DNA of 64,000 bases from Astragalus membranaceus (GCA_039519185.1 CM076849.1:68380784-68444783); one strand, 5' to 3'. Numbered from the stretch's first letter, positions 35,438-48,400 are shown. Program-made: numbers and translations. The notes: generated by a model from the letters alone, not told the origin.

Positions 35438-36433
35438 ATTATTATTTTTACCACTTAATTTCTATTTAATTAAATCTACCAAGTAAATCCAATCAAATAA
35501 ATCACACAAATAATTAAATAAGCATTTAAATGAAAATGGGGTGTTACAGAGTTCGCCTCTCTATACACATGGATAATGCTAACTTGCCAATCTAGATGGA
35601 GCAGGTTCCGAATACCAGCGATTAGCACTCTCCCATCAATGTTTCCATCTTCACTCCCTATGATAGCCGATACTACAGCCTTGGAATCCATTTGTAATTC
35701 CACATTGCTCAGCCCCATGCTTCAAGCTAACTTGAGGCCCTTCCAAAGCGCCCCACAACTCCGCCACATAAGAATTGGCATCACCAAGATATCGGATAAA
35801 ACAACCCATCCATCTACCATCAGAATCACGGATCACACTTCCGCAGCCACTTCCAACCTCTTTGGAAGCACCATCCGTGTTAATTTGATTGAGGTTGAAA
35901 AATACAAACTTTGGTGAGCAAAAGGTGTTGGTATTTTTTATTGATAGAGTGTGTGAAGAGAGAAACAAAAAAAACAAACCCTAGCCTCGATTTTTTGTTT
36001 TCGGCCAAAGCCAAAAGTGAATGTGGGGGTTTGAGGATTTTGATTTTAACTTAGTGATCCACTTGTGTGAAGGTGTGAGAGATATAGGCGAAGTTTGTGT
36101 GGAGGTAAATCGGGAAGGAAAAATTGGAAAGGGCACATTCCTAATCTTTCAATGTATTTATTTAGTTGTTTGTAAATGTTGTGGTATTATGTGTTTGGTG
36201 GTAAGTACTTGGTGTATATGTGATTTAGTGTGGTGTTTCTGCAATTAGGTGTTTGATTTGGTGATCGTTTCGTATCGTTATTCTTGATGCATGTAATACT
36301 TAGTTGAATAATGCACGATGTGGTATAAATAGGTATGAAATGGTGGTGTATTTTAATGCATGCATCGATGGTGTGTTTTTTTAATTGGATCTCACAAATC
36401 TCTTTAGAGGTATGATGGTGTTTTTCCTCATTG
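35438..36433. repeat. 996-bp direct duplication, copy B (empty site)
   Basis: Near-identical to 29616-30611. It starts within the right end of the solo LTR and reads through the CACTA insertion point without interruption (CCTCATTG then GACCACAC). It therefore preserves the sequence as it was before the CACTA inserted. Confidence 0.93.
35554..35892 (-). pseudogene. LINE RNase H domain fragment, duplicate
   Basis: Same fragment and same lesions as 29732-30070, with Thr for Lys at NQINTDGASK. Duplicated together with its flanks. Confidence 0.85.
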
Positions 36434-36756
36434 GACCACACAAGTTCCTGCGAGAAATGGCGGTGTTGTTCTTAATTGGACCTCACAAACCCTTGTGAGA
36501 GAGGTAAAATTTTGGAACCATGTGCATTAGCATGTAGTCATTACATTATGTATATGGAATTTGGTTTGGTGTGGTGTGTTGTGGTGTTGAAATACTAAAT
36601 ATTATTTGTGGTTTATATATATATATGAACTTGCTATGTGTGTGTTTGTTTGTTTCTAGTTGGTGACCCTTGTTATTGTATTTTGGGATGATCGCCACCC
36701 TTAGTTGATAAGAGATTTCTTGCTTCCGGAGATTGTTGCATCGGCAAAGATGACGC
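36434..36756. other. Unassigned flank
   Basis: Sequence between the duplication and the next CACTA. It has short repeats of GGACC(T/A)CACAA and no coding signal that I recognise. Confidence 0.3.
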
Positions 36757-36759
36757 TAG

Positions 36760-37862
36760 CACTACAAGAAAAACGCGCATTACCGGCGGATTTTTTCCGA
36801 CGAAATTTTTCCGACGAAATTTTTCCGTCGGTACGGTTTTGGCGGAAATTTGGCATTTCCGGCGGATTTTTCCGCCGGTAAATTTCCGGCGGAAAAAATA
36901 GGTTTTCCAGCGGATTATTTTAAAAAAAATATATAATTTTTTTTTTTAAAAAATCCGTCGGAAATGTGCATTACTGGCGGGAAAAATCCGTCGGAAATTA
37001 CTGTCGGAAAAATCCGCCGGTAATGCGCATTACCGGCGGATTTTTAAAATTATTTTAATTTTTTTTTTAAAAGAAATCCGAGGGAAATGCGCATTACCGG
37101 CGGATTTTTAAAATTTTTTTTAAAAAATATCCGCCGGAAATGTGTATTAGCGGCGGATTTTTCCCCCAGTAATTTCCGACGGAAAAATCCGCCGGTAATG
37201 CACATTTCCGGCGGATTTTTCAAAATTTATTTATTTATTTTTTTTCCACTCTCCTCATTTTCTATAAATAAAACTTTCTCCTACACTATTCTCATTCTCT
37301 CATTTCACTCTTTATTTCCTTCTCATACTCTCCAATCTCCATAAATTTCTCTACATATCTCTCTTCTATATTTCCTCTTTCTTCTTCCTTCTCATTCAAT
37401 CTCTTCTCAAATCTTCTCACATTCATACACTTCATTTTTCTCAATCTCTTCGCAAAATCTTCATACATTCATACACTTCATTTTTCTCAAATCTCTTCTC
37501 TTCTCTTCTCACATTTCTGTTTTCTCTAATCTCTTCTCTTCTCAAATATTCAGTTTACGAATTTAAATAATTAAAATAATATTAATTTTTTAAATAAACG
37601 AATTTTAAAAAAAAGAATTAAATTAAAATAAACGAATTTAAAAAAAGAAATAAATTAAAAACAAATTAAAAAAATTAAATAATATTTTTAAAATAAATTA
37701 CAGGTGGATTTTATTAAATTACCGGCAGAATTGTTAAAATAAACCGTTACCTGCGGGCGAATTACCTGCGAAAAATATCCGCCGGTAATGTCCAATTTCT
37801 GGCGGACTTTGGCCATTACCGGCGGATTTTGTCCGCCGGAAATCCCCGTTTCTCTTGTAGTG
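36760..37862. mobile_element. Small non-autonomous CACTA element, 1.1 kb
   Basis: Begins CACTACAAGAAAAACG and ends GTTTCTCTTGTAGTG, with the 3-bp duplication TAG on both sides (36757-36759 and 37863-37865). Both ends carry dense subterminal repeats of TTACCGGCGGATTTTT and its inverse. The middle holds a TATAAATAAA motif (about 37263) followed by a long CT-rich leader-like stretch (37270-37550). No protein is encoded. Confidence 0.93.
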
Positions 37863-37865
37863 TAG

Positions 37866-38879
37866 CCTTTCCCGACCGATAGGGATTTGCCGTCAACTTG
37901 GCAAGTAGACCACACTTCGGGCCAGGTGACTTATTTTGGGATTGTGGTCAAGACTACTTCGATTTTTGGGTCAGTTAGTTCGACAAAATAGCATGAGGAG
38001 GGTGATGTAAATACCTTGACACTCAAGGCAAATTATTGACCGTTGGTGGGTGCGGGCGATGAGGGTAGAGGAAGACATACATGTTGTATTTAGGAGTGGC
38101 AGAGTCACGACTGGTGACGAGGTTGGGCATCTACCTCACATGTGGTGCAGGAGCCACAAGAGGTGAGGCTGACGGAAGCAGTGGTTGTCGAGCCTAATGT
38201 TCCAATGTTGATTCTGGAGGTACCGCCACTAGTTCGAGTTAGCTGATGTTGGAGAAGGGGGGAGGGGGAGTGGAAACCTTGTCACGGTTGGATTGGGGGC
38301 CACTTGTCAGATGAGTACTTTATTGAGTTACCCGCTTCACCAATTTTGTTGATTGTCCTGACGAGTAACGTAAACAAGGAGGAGGAAGATTCGACTCGTG
38401 TACCGTGTGCCATATGTGGGGAGGTGCATTAGTTGGTTTGTTTGATATTGACTTTGTTGATCAGCTTTAGGTGTTGACGTATGTGTGTTGTTAGTAGTAG
38501 TGCATGATGATATTTTGGGTATTTGTATATATGACTTTGACTTGAGGCTTTGTGGGTATCATCGATTTTGGAGCTGCCCCTTTGTGTAGGGTGACTGCTG
38601 GGAGTACCCTAGGAGTTATGAGTGTCTTAGGTGGGAGATAGTTCGTAGCTTCAAAGTATTTTTATTTTGAGTCGTAGTGTTTTAAATAAGCTTTCAAAAA
38701 CGTTCCAATTACTCTTATTACAATTTTAAAAAGGTTCCTAAAAAAACGTTGCAATTACTCTGATTAGCATTTTAAAAAGGTTCCTAAAAAATTTAGAGGG
38801 ATTTTATGTAGGCGAAAGAAGTAACTATATTTATTTATATTAAAAGAAGTGTGGCATTTAGAGGTTACAACTTCACCAT
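37866..38879. other. Unassigned region
   Basis: Noncoding on inspection. There is a small direct repeat of AATTACTCT(G/T)ATTA..TTTTAAAAAGGTTCCTA at 38708-38790. It may belong to a decayed element, but none was recognised. Confidence 0.3.
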
Positions 38880-38884
38880 GTGAC

Positions 38885-40158
38885 TGTTGACTCTCTATCA
38901 TATGATGTAAGTTGTGCATTTTTAGGACCAATTGTGTAGGATTTTCATTGTATCATAGTCATTATCTGCGGATTTAGTCTAGTTTTAGATAATTGCAGTA
39001 GGAAGTCCTGTTGTAAGCAATTTCTTCACTTTTGGGAGCTAATTGTACTTGAAGACCTCCAACTTGTGTGTTATCATTCGGCGAACCAGACACTTGCCCG
39101 GAGATGCAGCACAATTGGGAAGATTTGAGTTTCTGAGTAATTTCGCGTCGCGACCAGGAGGGTTCGCGTCGCGAAGGAAGCATGGAAAGAAGAGGAATTG
39201 TTTCTGCGCAATATCGTGTCGCGACCTGGACGTGTCGCGTCGCGACCAGTCTCTTTACAGCAGCATCGCGTCGCGACGGTCTCGTGTCGCGTCGCGATGG
39301 ACTTCAGAAAATTTGGGTTTTAAGGATTTTTCAGTGTGTTTTTCGAGGCAGATGGCATTGGGAGCGAAGCCAGGGCCAGAGAAGCGATTTTGGAGCGATT
39401 TTGGAGTCCTCTCTTCACTTGGGAACAAGTTGTTGAAGACCTCTATGTCATCTACTATGGTTTTCTCTTTCTCTACTCTTTGTTGTAATCTCAATTCTAT
39501 GAGTAACTAAATCTTTTGATTGGGGAGAGATGATTCTCCCCAACCCTATCATGTGAACCTTTGCTGAAAGTTAATTTCATTATTTGTTTGGTTATGAATT
39601 GTCTAAGATGTCTATGCTTAATGCTTTTTAATCACACATGATGATTATAATGTTTTAGGGATAGTAATCACCTAAGGGATTAGGGTTTGTTATCCGGATA
39701 TGATGTTTTAGATCACATGCTAGTAATCATCATAGGAATATGTGGTAGCTTATGTGAATTCGTTAAAATTCTTAATCTTAATGCGTTACCCTTTGGCATG
39801 ACTCACCTAAGGAATTAGGGTAACTCTTAGGGTAATAGGGGTTTTGAGGCAAGGAATTGTCCCTAACCTGTTTTGATGAATTGAATCTCATAATTAAACA
39901 AATGATGCGTAATTGGCTAAGGGTTCATATGATAGGCAAGGGGGGATGAATCAATCCCTAATCGCTTTTTCTCGTATTCTAAACAACTGTTTTTTTTTTA
40001 CTTCGCGTTACAAATCTTTCAAATCAACCTTTTCTATCACATCCAAGAATTAATTAATTTGTCCTTGTTTACAATCACAATCCCTGTGGACCGACCGGTA
40101 TCTTACCGTTTAAATTATTACTTGCAACGTTTTCAGTACACTTGCTGAATTCTTAACA
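38885..40158 (+). repeat. 5' LTR of the gag-only element
   Basis: 1,274 bp. Contains a cluster of TCGCGTCGCGA-type motifs at about 39143-39300 in otherwise AT-rich sequence. The open frames that cross this cluster are also present in the other LTR and look non-genic. Confidence 0.94.
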
Positions 40159-40164
40159 AGTTTT

Positions 40165-40183
40165 TGGCGCCGTTGCCGGGGAT
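40165..40183 (+). other. Primer-binding site (Asp tRNA type)
   Basis: TGGCGCCGTTGCCGGGGAT lies six bases after the LTR end. It fits the 3' end of plant tRNA-Asp, typical for Athila/Tat-lineage elements. Confidence 0.88.
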
Positions 40184-40359
40184 TGTTGACTTTTGTCGAC
40201 AAGGCAAACCAGTTGATTTTTGGATTTTTAGTTTGTTTTGTTTTATCTTTAGTTACTTAAATTTGTTGATTCATAGGTGCACATATATTCTTTTTAGTCT
40301 TTTGTTAAATTTTTATTTATTATTTTAGTTGTTTAATTCTTAGTATTTAATTTTATGTT

Positions 40360-42654
40360 TTGTTGATTACTGTTTATTTTATTTCATTTAAAATGTTGAG
40401 TCTAATTTCTCTGTCTAGATACTTAGTTATTGTGTTGGACTTGTTGACGGTTTGTTTAAGTGTTGCAGAGAAGTTGTTTACGCGGGGGCAAAATTTGCAA
40501 GAATTGTTGTTTGACCCCGTGATTGAGAAAACAGAAAAGGCAGACCGGAAGAAAGCTAAACTAGCAAGGCAACAAGCCAAAGGAGGGTCTCAGGTACACT
40601 CAACTGCAACCTCCATTCCGGAAGATGAACCAAGGCAAGAGGAAGTTATGGCCGGAATCCCACTCACAAGACGCAATCTCAATGACTTTGGGAGGAGAAA
40701 TCAGGGCGTTCAGGCTTACACATTCCGACCAGCATGGGCCACTACCTTTGACATTAAGTCTTCTGTTCTCACTGCACTAAAATCAGAGCAGTTTGCAGGG
40801 TCAGATGCTGAAGACCCCATCCAACACCTCTCCCATTTCCATGAGATTTGTGAAACCACCTATCCTTAGGGGGTTGATGAAAACTCCAAGAAAGTGCGCC
40901 TGTTTCCATTCACTCTAACAGGCCGGGCAAAAGATTGGCTGAACACTATCCCTCCAGGAACTGTCAATGCTTGGAGTGATCTTGAAAACAAGTACCTAGA
41001 ACGATTCTTCCCTATCTCCAAGTTCATCAAGAAGAGAACTGAAATCTTCAACTTTTCACAAGGGGATTCCGAGTCATTGTATGATTCCTGGGAAAGATTC
41101 AAGTTGTCAGTTCTGAAATGTCCTGGGCATGGCATAGAAGATTTTCTGCAGATGCAAACCTTCTGTTATGGATTGCACCCTCAAACCCGGATGATGTTAG
41201 ATGCCTCGGCAGGAGGCTCTTTGGGTACTAAAACTTGGGAGGAAGCCAAACAGCTAGTGGAGGACATGAGTTCAAATGAGTACAGCATGCAAAATGACTG
41301 TGGAGCTGTAATTACAAAGGGTATGTTGGAGTTGGACACTAATAGTGAAATTTTGGCTCAACAAAAGCTAATGTCGCTTCAAATTGAATCTCTCACCCAA
41401 CAAGTGGCTGCTGCTTTGGAAGGGAGGTCTCAAACTCCAGCAACTGCTCAAGCAATGCAAGTTCATGACCAAGGAACTTATTTGGACGATTCTCTGACAC
41501 AGTGCATGCAATTGATCAAGAACACCTTCCAATCTCAAGAGCAAGCTATGAAGGGTATGGAGAAAAACCATGAAAATGCTATGAAGAACTTAGAGGGTCA
41601 AGTTGGGGAGTTGTCAAAGAAACTTACAGAAGCATATAACAAGCTCTCTTCTGCTAGTACTAGTCACAACTTTCAACACGAAATTTGTAATGCTATTTCA
41701 TTGAGAAGTGGTAGAGAGCTGAACCCTGCTGAAGTGCCCACACCCAAGCCTAGAGAAGAAAGCGGTGAAACTGAGGTGCTGAGGGAGGAGTTGACAAAGA
41801 AAAATGAAGGTGTTGAAAATGAGTTGATAAGAAAAAATGAGGGAGCCGTGAAGTCTAACCAAAAAGAAAATTTGTTTAATGAAAATTTGCAGGTAGACGA
41901 GAAGCCCAAAGAAATTCCTTCATACATAAGGTTGCCATACCCTCAAAGGAGCAAGAAGGATCAGAAAGATGACCAGTTCTCCAAGTTTATGGATATTTTC
42001 AAACGCCTTCAAATCAACATACCTTTTGCAGAGGCATTTGAGCAAATGCCGGTTTATGCCAAGTTCATGAAGGAGTTGTTGACAAAGAAAAGGAAGTTCA
42101 AGGGAGATGAGACAGTGGCCTTGACAGCTGAGTGTAGTGCCATTATTCAAAGAAAACTGCCTCCTAAGTTGAAAGATGTCGGGAGCTTCACCATGCCTTG
42201 TGCAATTGATGGTGTAACCATAGACAAGACTCTTTGTGACTTAGGGGAAAGCATTAATCTGATGCCCTTGGCTATGTGGGAAAAACTTGGCGGAAGGGAG
42301 GTGAAACCGACCAACATGACGTTGCAACTTGCGGATCGGTCTATAAGGTATCCTTGGGGGGTTGTCGAAGATGTCTTGGTAAAGGTTGACAAATTCCTCT
42401 TCCCAGTGGATTTTGTGGTTCTTGACATGGATGAAGACAATGACACCCCGTTGATTTTGGGAAGACCCTTCCTAGCAACTAGTAGAGCTGAAGTTGACAT
42501 GGCAGATGGAACCTTGACCTTGAGAGTCCAAGATGAAGCTGTGAATTTTAATGAGCTAAAGTCCATATGCCCAGAGAAGGAAAAAGAAGGGTATTGTGGT
42601 AGTGAGGCGCCTGATCCCATTGTTGCAAACAGAATTCGCCCCCACTACCCTTGA
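40360..42654 (+). pseudogene. gag and aspartic protease of the gag-only element, one in-frame stop
   Basis: A single frame of 764 codons is broken only by TAG at 40867-40869, after CETTYP and before GVDENSKKVRLFPF. The gag core includes TGRAKDWLNTIPPGT and YDSWERFKLSVLKCPGHG, followed by a coiled-coil-prone stretch (about 41500-41640). The retropepsin-like part has FTMPCAIDGVTIDKTLCDLGESINLMP and DNDTPLILGRPFLATS; DLGES replaces the more usual DLGAS. The frame ends at NRIRPHYP with no RT. The exact start is uncertain because the first 40 codons look like leader sequence. One nonsense mutation could inactivate it; read-through of the amber codon cannot be excluded. Confidence 0.88.
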
Positions 42655-43601
42655 GAACTCCCTTATGGTATCGAAAGATTCTAAAAAAGTTGTGGGTATG
42701 TCTGTGGATCCTCTGCTATATTCCTCTCATGCATCATCTAGCGAGAGGAACGGCAACCTGAAAGGAAAGTGTACCCAAGAAGAATTTAAAGAGGCATTGG
42801 AGAGGCTGAGTTCTCCACCGGAGCCAGACTGAGTCATCCTCTGAAAACCGTTAAGCTAGTGACGTTAAAGAAGCGCTTAGTGGGAGGCAACCCACTGGTG
42901 AGATCCACTTACCATTTGTTAGTACTTTATTGTACCCCATTCTGACTATATTTTGCACTTTGGTCTGTACTTATTATTATAACTTACTCTGTGATATTGA
43001 GGCACCACTACCCTATTCTCTTTTTGTTAAAGCAGCTTCAATGATGATGATGTGTGGCATTTGGCTCCACAAGTGTACATTTTTCCTTTTGAGCACTCGC
43101 ACGTCAAGTATTATCATCAAGTAATAGCAGTAGTCATGACAAAAGTTGCGGAAGTACCTTATCATCTGTGAGCAGCATCTCTCAAGTTTCATCTCTACAA
43201 TCCCAACTGTGAGGTTTGAGCCTAAACACCTTCTTATATATTGTGTGTATTCCTTGCCTGCATTAGTCTGCAGAACTTGACATTGTACTTAATTGTCTTG
43301 CATTTGATTTTCATACACACTGAGGCATTTCTGTTGGCACCCCTGAGCCTTTCAAACCACAGCTAACTAATGTTTATCCTCTGCTAGCCCCTCTGAGCCT
43401 ATTGTGAATGTTTATAATGTTTTTTTTTCTGAACTTCATAGCCTAGTTTTTCTTTAACTTGGAGTTAGGTAACAAAAGCTGTGAGAGTGGGGAAAATTCT
43501 AAGTTTGGGGTTGCTCGTGGAATAGCAACATGCTAAGTTTGGGGTGGTATACAAGAGAAGGATAAAATCAAAATAAAAAAAAAATATATAGAAAGAAAAT
43601 A

Positions 43602-43660
<59 letters not shown>

Positions 43661-44184
43661 TATATATATATATATATTTTATATATGAAATCTTTCTCTT
43701 GTTTGTTGAATGCTTTGGGAAAAATGGGTGAGTAAATGGATTGTGTAACTGACTAAGAGAGAGGTAGGCCTAACTCCAAGTGCAACCTACTTATCCAAAA
43801 TTATCCACCCTTACCTAAGCCCCGCTATAACCCTTAAAGTCCTCAAAAAGTGTGTATGCAAGTCATCTGTATAGATTGATATAGAACTCTGTCAAGCCTA
43901 TGAAACGATGATGCAGGTATTGTGAAGTGAGTGAATACCCTAAACACCTCAAGAGTGAAACACTAGTGAGATGTGTGCAATAGAGAAAATTGGAGAATGC
44001 TGCCTGCTTATGATTCGGTGTTTCCAATTCAGTTGTCATGTTACTGTATTAGGTTGATGATGATAGTTGATGTGCTGATGTGTTTAAGGTTGATGTAACA
44101 TATGTAACAGCTAAATAGAAAAAACAGCCACAGTATGAATTGAATGTTTGCTTGAGGACAAGCAAAAGTTTAAGTTTGGGGTTG
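42655..44184 (+). other. Noncoding internal region replacing pol
   Basis: No RT or integrase signature in any frame. Several TAAGTTTGGGG(T/G) purine-rich motifs (43498, 43532, 44170) resemble the polypurine tract, of which the last directly precedes the 3' LTR. A TA microsatellite lies at about 43604-43681. Confidence 0.7.
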
Positions 44185-45407
44185 TGTTGACTCTCTATCA
44201 TATGATGTAAGTTGTGCATTTTTAGGACCAATTGTGTAGGATTTTCATTGTATCATAGTCATTATCTGGGGATTTAGTCTAGTTTTAGATTATTTGGGAG
44301 CTAATTGTACTTGAAGACCTCCAACTTGTGTGTTATCATTCGGCGAACCAGACACTTGCCCGGAGATGCAGCACAATTGGGAAGATTTGAGTTTCTGAGT
44401 AATTTTGCGTCGCGACCAGGAGAGTTCGCGTCGCGAAGGAAGCATGGAAAGAAGAGGAATTGTTTCTGCGCAATATCGCGTCGCGACCTGGACGTGTCGC
44501 GTCGCGACCAGTCTCTTTACAGCAGCATCGCGTCGCGACGGTCTCGTGTCGCGTCCCGATGGACTTTAGAAAATTTGGGTTTTAAGGATTTTTCAGCGTG
44601 TTTTTCGAGGCAGATGGCATTGGGAGCGAAGCCAGGGCCAGAGAAGCGATTTTGGAGTCCTCTCTTCACTTGGGAACAAGTTGTTGAAGACCTCTATGTC
44701 ATCTACTATGGTTTTCTCTTTCTCTACTCTTTTTTGTAATCTCAATTCTATGAGTAACTAAATCTTTTGATTGGGGAGAGATGATTCTCCCCAACCCTAT
44801 CATGTGAACCTTTGCTGAAAGTTAATTTCATTATTTGTTTGGTTATGAATTGTCTAAGATGTCTATGCTTAATGCTTTTTAATCACACATGATGATTATA
44901 ATGTTTTAGGGATAGTAATCACCTAAGGGATTAGGGTTTGTTATCCGGATATGATGTTTTAGATCACATGCTAGTAATCATCATAGGAATATGTGGTAGC
45001 TTATGTGAATTCGTTAAAATTCTTAATCTTAATGCGTTACCCTTTGGCATGACTCACCTAAGAAATTAGGGTAACTCTTAGGGTAATAGGGGTTTTGAGG
45101 CAAGGAATTGTCTCTAACCTGTTTTGATGAATTAAATCTCATAATTAAACAAATGATGCGTAATTGGCTAAGGGTTCATATGATAGGCAAGAGGGGATGA
45201 ATCAATCCCTAATCGCTTTTTCTCGTATTCTAAACAACTGTTTTTTTTACTTCGCGTTACAAATCGTTCAAATCAACTTTTTCTATCACATCCAAGAATT
45301 AATTAATTTGTCCTTGTTTACAATCACAATCCCTGTGGACCGACCGGTATCTTACCGTTTAAATTATTACTTGCAACGTTTTCAGTACACTTGCTGAATT
45401 CTTAACA
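44185..45407 (+). repeat. 3' LTR of the gag-only element
   Basis: 1,223 bp, nearly the same as 38885-40158 except for the missing 51-bp block and scattered substitutions. Confidence 0.94.
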
Positions 45408-48400
45408 GTGACCTCCAAAAATATGGTACTACAACTTCACAGTTTAGGCGTATCTTTGCTGTGAAGCCATGTCCCTGACCAGAGCAGTTTTTTTTTTTGG
45501 TCCAAAGTTGATTGATTCAAAGAAAGCGGGCAAGGCCCAATCCAATACAACTCAAAAGAGCAATTTGGTCCACAGCGGAAACCAATTGTCCAGCAGGCAA
45601 ACACACAACACATACAAACAGGGCCAAACCGGGTCCATCTAAAATTAGCGGAATTAGAAACTAGGCCCAACACCTGATCCACAACAAAACCCGAAACCCA
45701 ACTAAACAACTCTAACATGAAATAGGCAAGAAAACCTAACCATATTCAATACACGGGTTTCACATATACCCTAATTCGGCAAAACTCCATCTTCGTCTTC
45801 AATGCACCATCAATTCTCCCATCTACCACCATCAATCTCTACTTTCCAGAGACAAATACAGGAATTAACCACTGAAGAGCTCGACTTCCATTGAGATCGA
45901 AGTCATTGGTAAAGATTCATGCAATCCTTGATGATTGCTGCACGAAAAGAAGCCGGAGGTGTTGCGAACCAATTTCCGGTGAGGGCGTCGTCCATCATGA
46001 GCGCAAGAATGGTGTGAGCAGATCCATTTCCTTCACGCGAAATCCAGTTAAAGCCATAGTGTTGAAAACCCTTCTTGAATTCATGGATATCACACACTAT
46101 GCCTATGATTTCTTCTCTGATTATGTTTCCTATGCATAGTCCTCATATTGGTCAAATAAATCAATGTGGTCCAGAATCTATTGTTGTATAGAAGGGAGAC
46201 CAATTCTACTAGGAGGGGGACCTAGTTGAAGTGCAAACCAGCATGGCTCAGTCATGGACACACAAGGAATATATGCTCTAGGGTTTCATTGTCAATTTTA
46301 CAGATAGGGCACATAGGATCAGTAGCCACTTTCCTCCCATACAGAGCTTCCCTAGATGGGAGGGATTTGTTACAGAGGCTCCACATAAAATGCTTAATCT
46401 TCTCATGAACAGGGGCCTGCCAAATAGTCTTCCACAGCTTCTCAGGAATTTTAGTAGAGCTAGACACATTCTGGTGAACTATTGGGGAGAGCTCAACCAA
46501 TCTCCTATATCTAGATTTAACAGAGTACCTACCATCAGAAGATAAGGGCCAATATAGAGTATCTTCCCTTTGAGTCCAATATATAGGAGTCTGGATAACC
46601 TCTATAGCACTTCTTGGACTAAAATTCTCCCTGAGCTTTTGAAGATCCCACTGGTGATCCTCATTGATGAGCTCACTAACCATAGAGACAGTTGCATTAG
46701 GCTTCAAGTCAACACTGGCCCCAGAAGAGACCCACTTATCATTAGTTATGTGCACATTTGAACCAGGGCCCAAATTCCATCTTCCTAACTCATTTAGAAC
46801 ATTTCTCCCTTGAATGATGCTTTTCCAGACCCATGAGGAACCCCTACAATCTTTGGCCTGCTAGAAGTGAGAGTTTGGGAAGTAGATCCCTTTTAGAGTT
46901 GCTGCCCAGTATGAGTTCTGATCCTGTAGTAACCTCCAAGCCTGCTTAGCCAAGTAGGATAAGTTCATTTTACTAAACTCTTTGAACCCTAGACCCCCTT
47001 TGTCTTTAGGAGAGCACAAGATATTGATATTTTTCCAATGTATGCCCACTACAAAAAAAACGTTATTTAGTGACCGATTTTTCGGTCACTATAAGGGAAA
47101 AATCGGTCACTACAACATTTAGCGACTGAATTGGCGACCAAAAAAAATCAGTCGCTATATCACTGGTCGCTAACTGTAGCGACCGATTTTGTGACCGAAA
47201 TTTTAGTGACCGATGTAGTGACCAATTGTAGCGACCGATTTAGTGACCGATTTTAGTGACCGATTTAGTGACCGATTTTAATAACCGATTTAGTGACCGT
47301 TTTAGCGACCAATTTTGTGACCGATTTAGCGACCAATTTAGTACCAAATTTAGTGACCGATTTAGTAACCGATTTTAGTGACCGATTTAGTGACCGTTTT
47401 AGCGACCAATTTTGTGACCGATTTAGCGACCAATTTAGTACCAAATTTAGTGACCGATTTAGTGACCGATTTAGAGACTGATTTTAGACTAATTTAGCAA
47501 CTAATATAGCAACAAAATAAAGAGATGAATTTAACAAGTCCGAATTTGACATCGAGTTAGCAACTATTGATCTTGGCGTGACAAATATTTAGCAAATGAT
47601 TTAACGACTAAGATTGATTTAATCAACTTATTCAATTGTTTTGCACTAATTTAATTGCTAACATGCCCGTGGTAAGAAAAATAATTTATAAAGCAATAAT
47701 AAACAATAGATTTACGATAAATTTTTCATCACAATAAAAAACAATTCATTACATTAAAGACGTTAATGTACATAAGAAAATACAACTATTTTCAAATAAA
47801 TCCTACATAATATACTCATTAGAGTTTGAGTCTTAACAAAACATCAAAAGATTACTCTGATTCACTTTGTCCATCAAATTGGACCCTAGATCATTTCATC
47901 ATCATGCTCTACATTATATGGCATTTGTTGAAACTTCAAGTGTTGCATCAATTGTTTTATCAGTTGCTAGTGCCACCCTTTCCAAGCTTCCTATAACAAC
48001 AAACTAGACCAATGATCTGAATAAAATGCATAAGATAAAATGATAAATAATAGTATTGCTGGTTCAATCACAAGAAAGGTAACCACTACAAGGACAAGTA
48101 TTGTATTGAGTACAGACCTCGGGTAATTCTTTTGAGCACTGACCTTCAAACCAACTAGAGTAGACTGTATACAAAAACAATTGAGTTAATGAGATGAATC
48201 CACTTTGCATTAATATTCTGGGCTTAAAACTCAAGTAGTTTACTTTGTTCATACAAAAGAATTCATAAACATGATGATATAAAATGCAGACTGTTTTGAT
48301 GGACTATCAGTGATATTACAATAAGATATACTAGGATAGAGTTAGACAACCTGCGCATGTATTCTAGATTATGCATAAATATGAGACCTACAGACCTGGA

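Larger units (their letters stand above)
38885..45407 (+). mobile_element. Athila-like gag-only LTR retrotransposon
   Basis: 6,523 bp with LTRs TGTTGACTCT...CTTAACA, the target duplication GTGAC (38880-38884 and 45408-45412), a tRNA-Asp-type primer site, gag and protease. After protease there is no reverse transcriptase, RNase H or integrase; 42655-44184 is noncoding with AAGTTTGGGG motifs and a TA tract. The primer site, the DLG-type protease and the GGGAGGCAACCCA motif downstream (42886) suggest Athila/Tat relatives. Such LTR-gag elements must be mobilised by enzymes of a related full element. The LTRs are very similar apart from a 51-bp block present only in the left one (about 38992-39043). 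Confidence 0.92.

Noticed and set aside
39043..39510. 155-residue frame also present at 44305-44739
   Set aside because: Lies wholly in the LTR over the TCGCGTCGCGA cluster; present in both LTRs with different lengths, no family match.
42655..44184. Possible env-like gene after gag as in full Athila elements
   Set aside because: No long frame or membrane-type protein is present there.
47293..47481. Frame of repeated TDLATNLVTDF
   Set aside because: Translation of CACTA subterminal repeats TTTAGTGACCGA.
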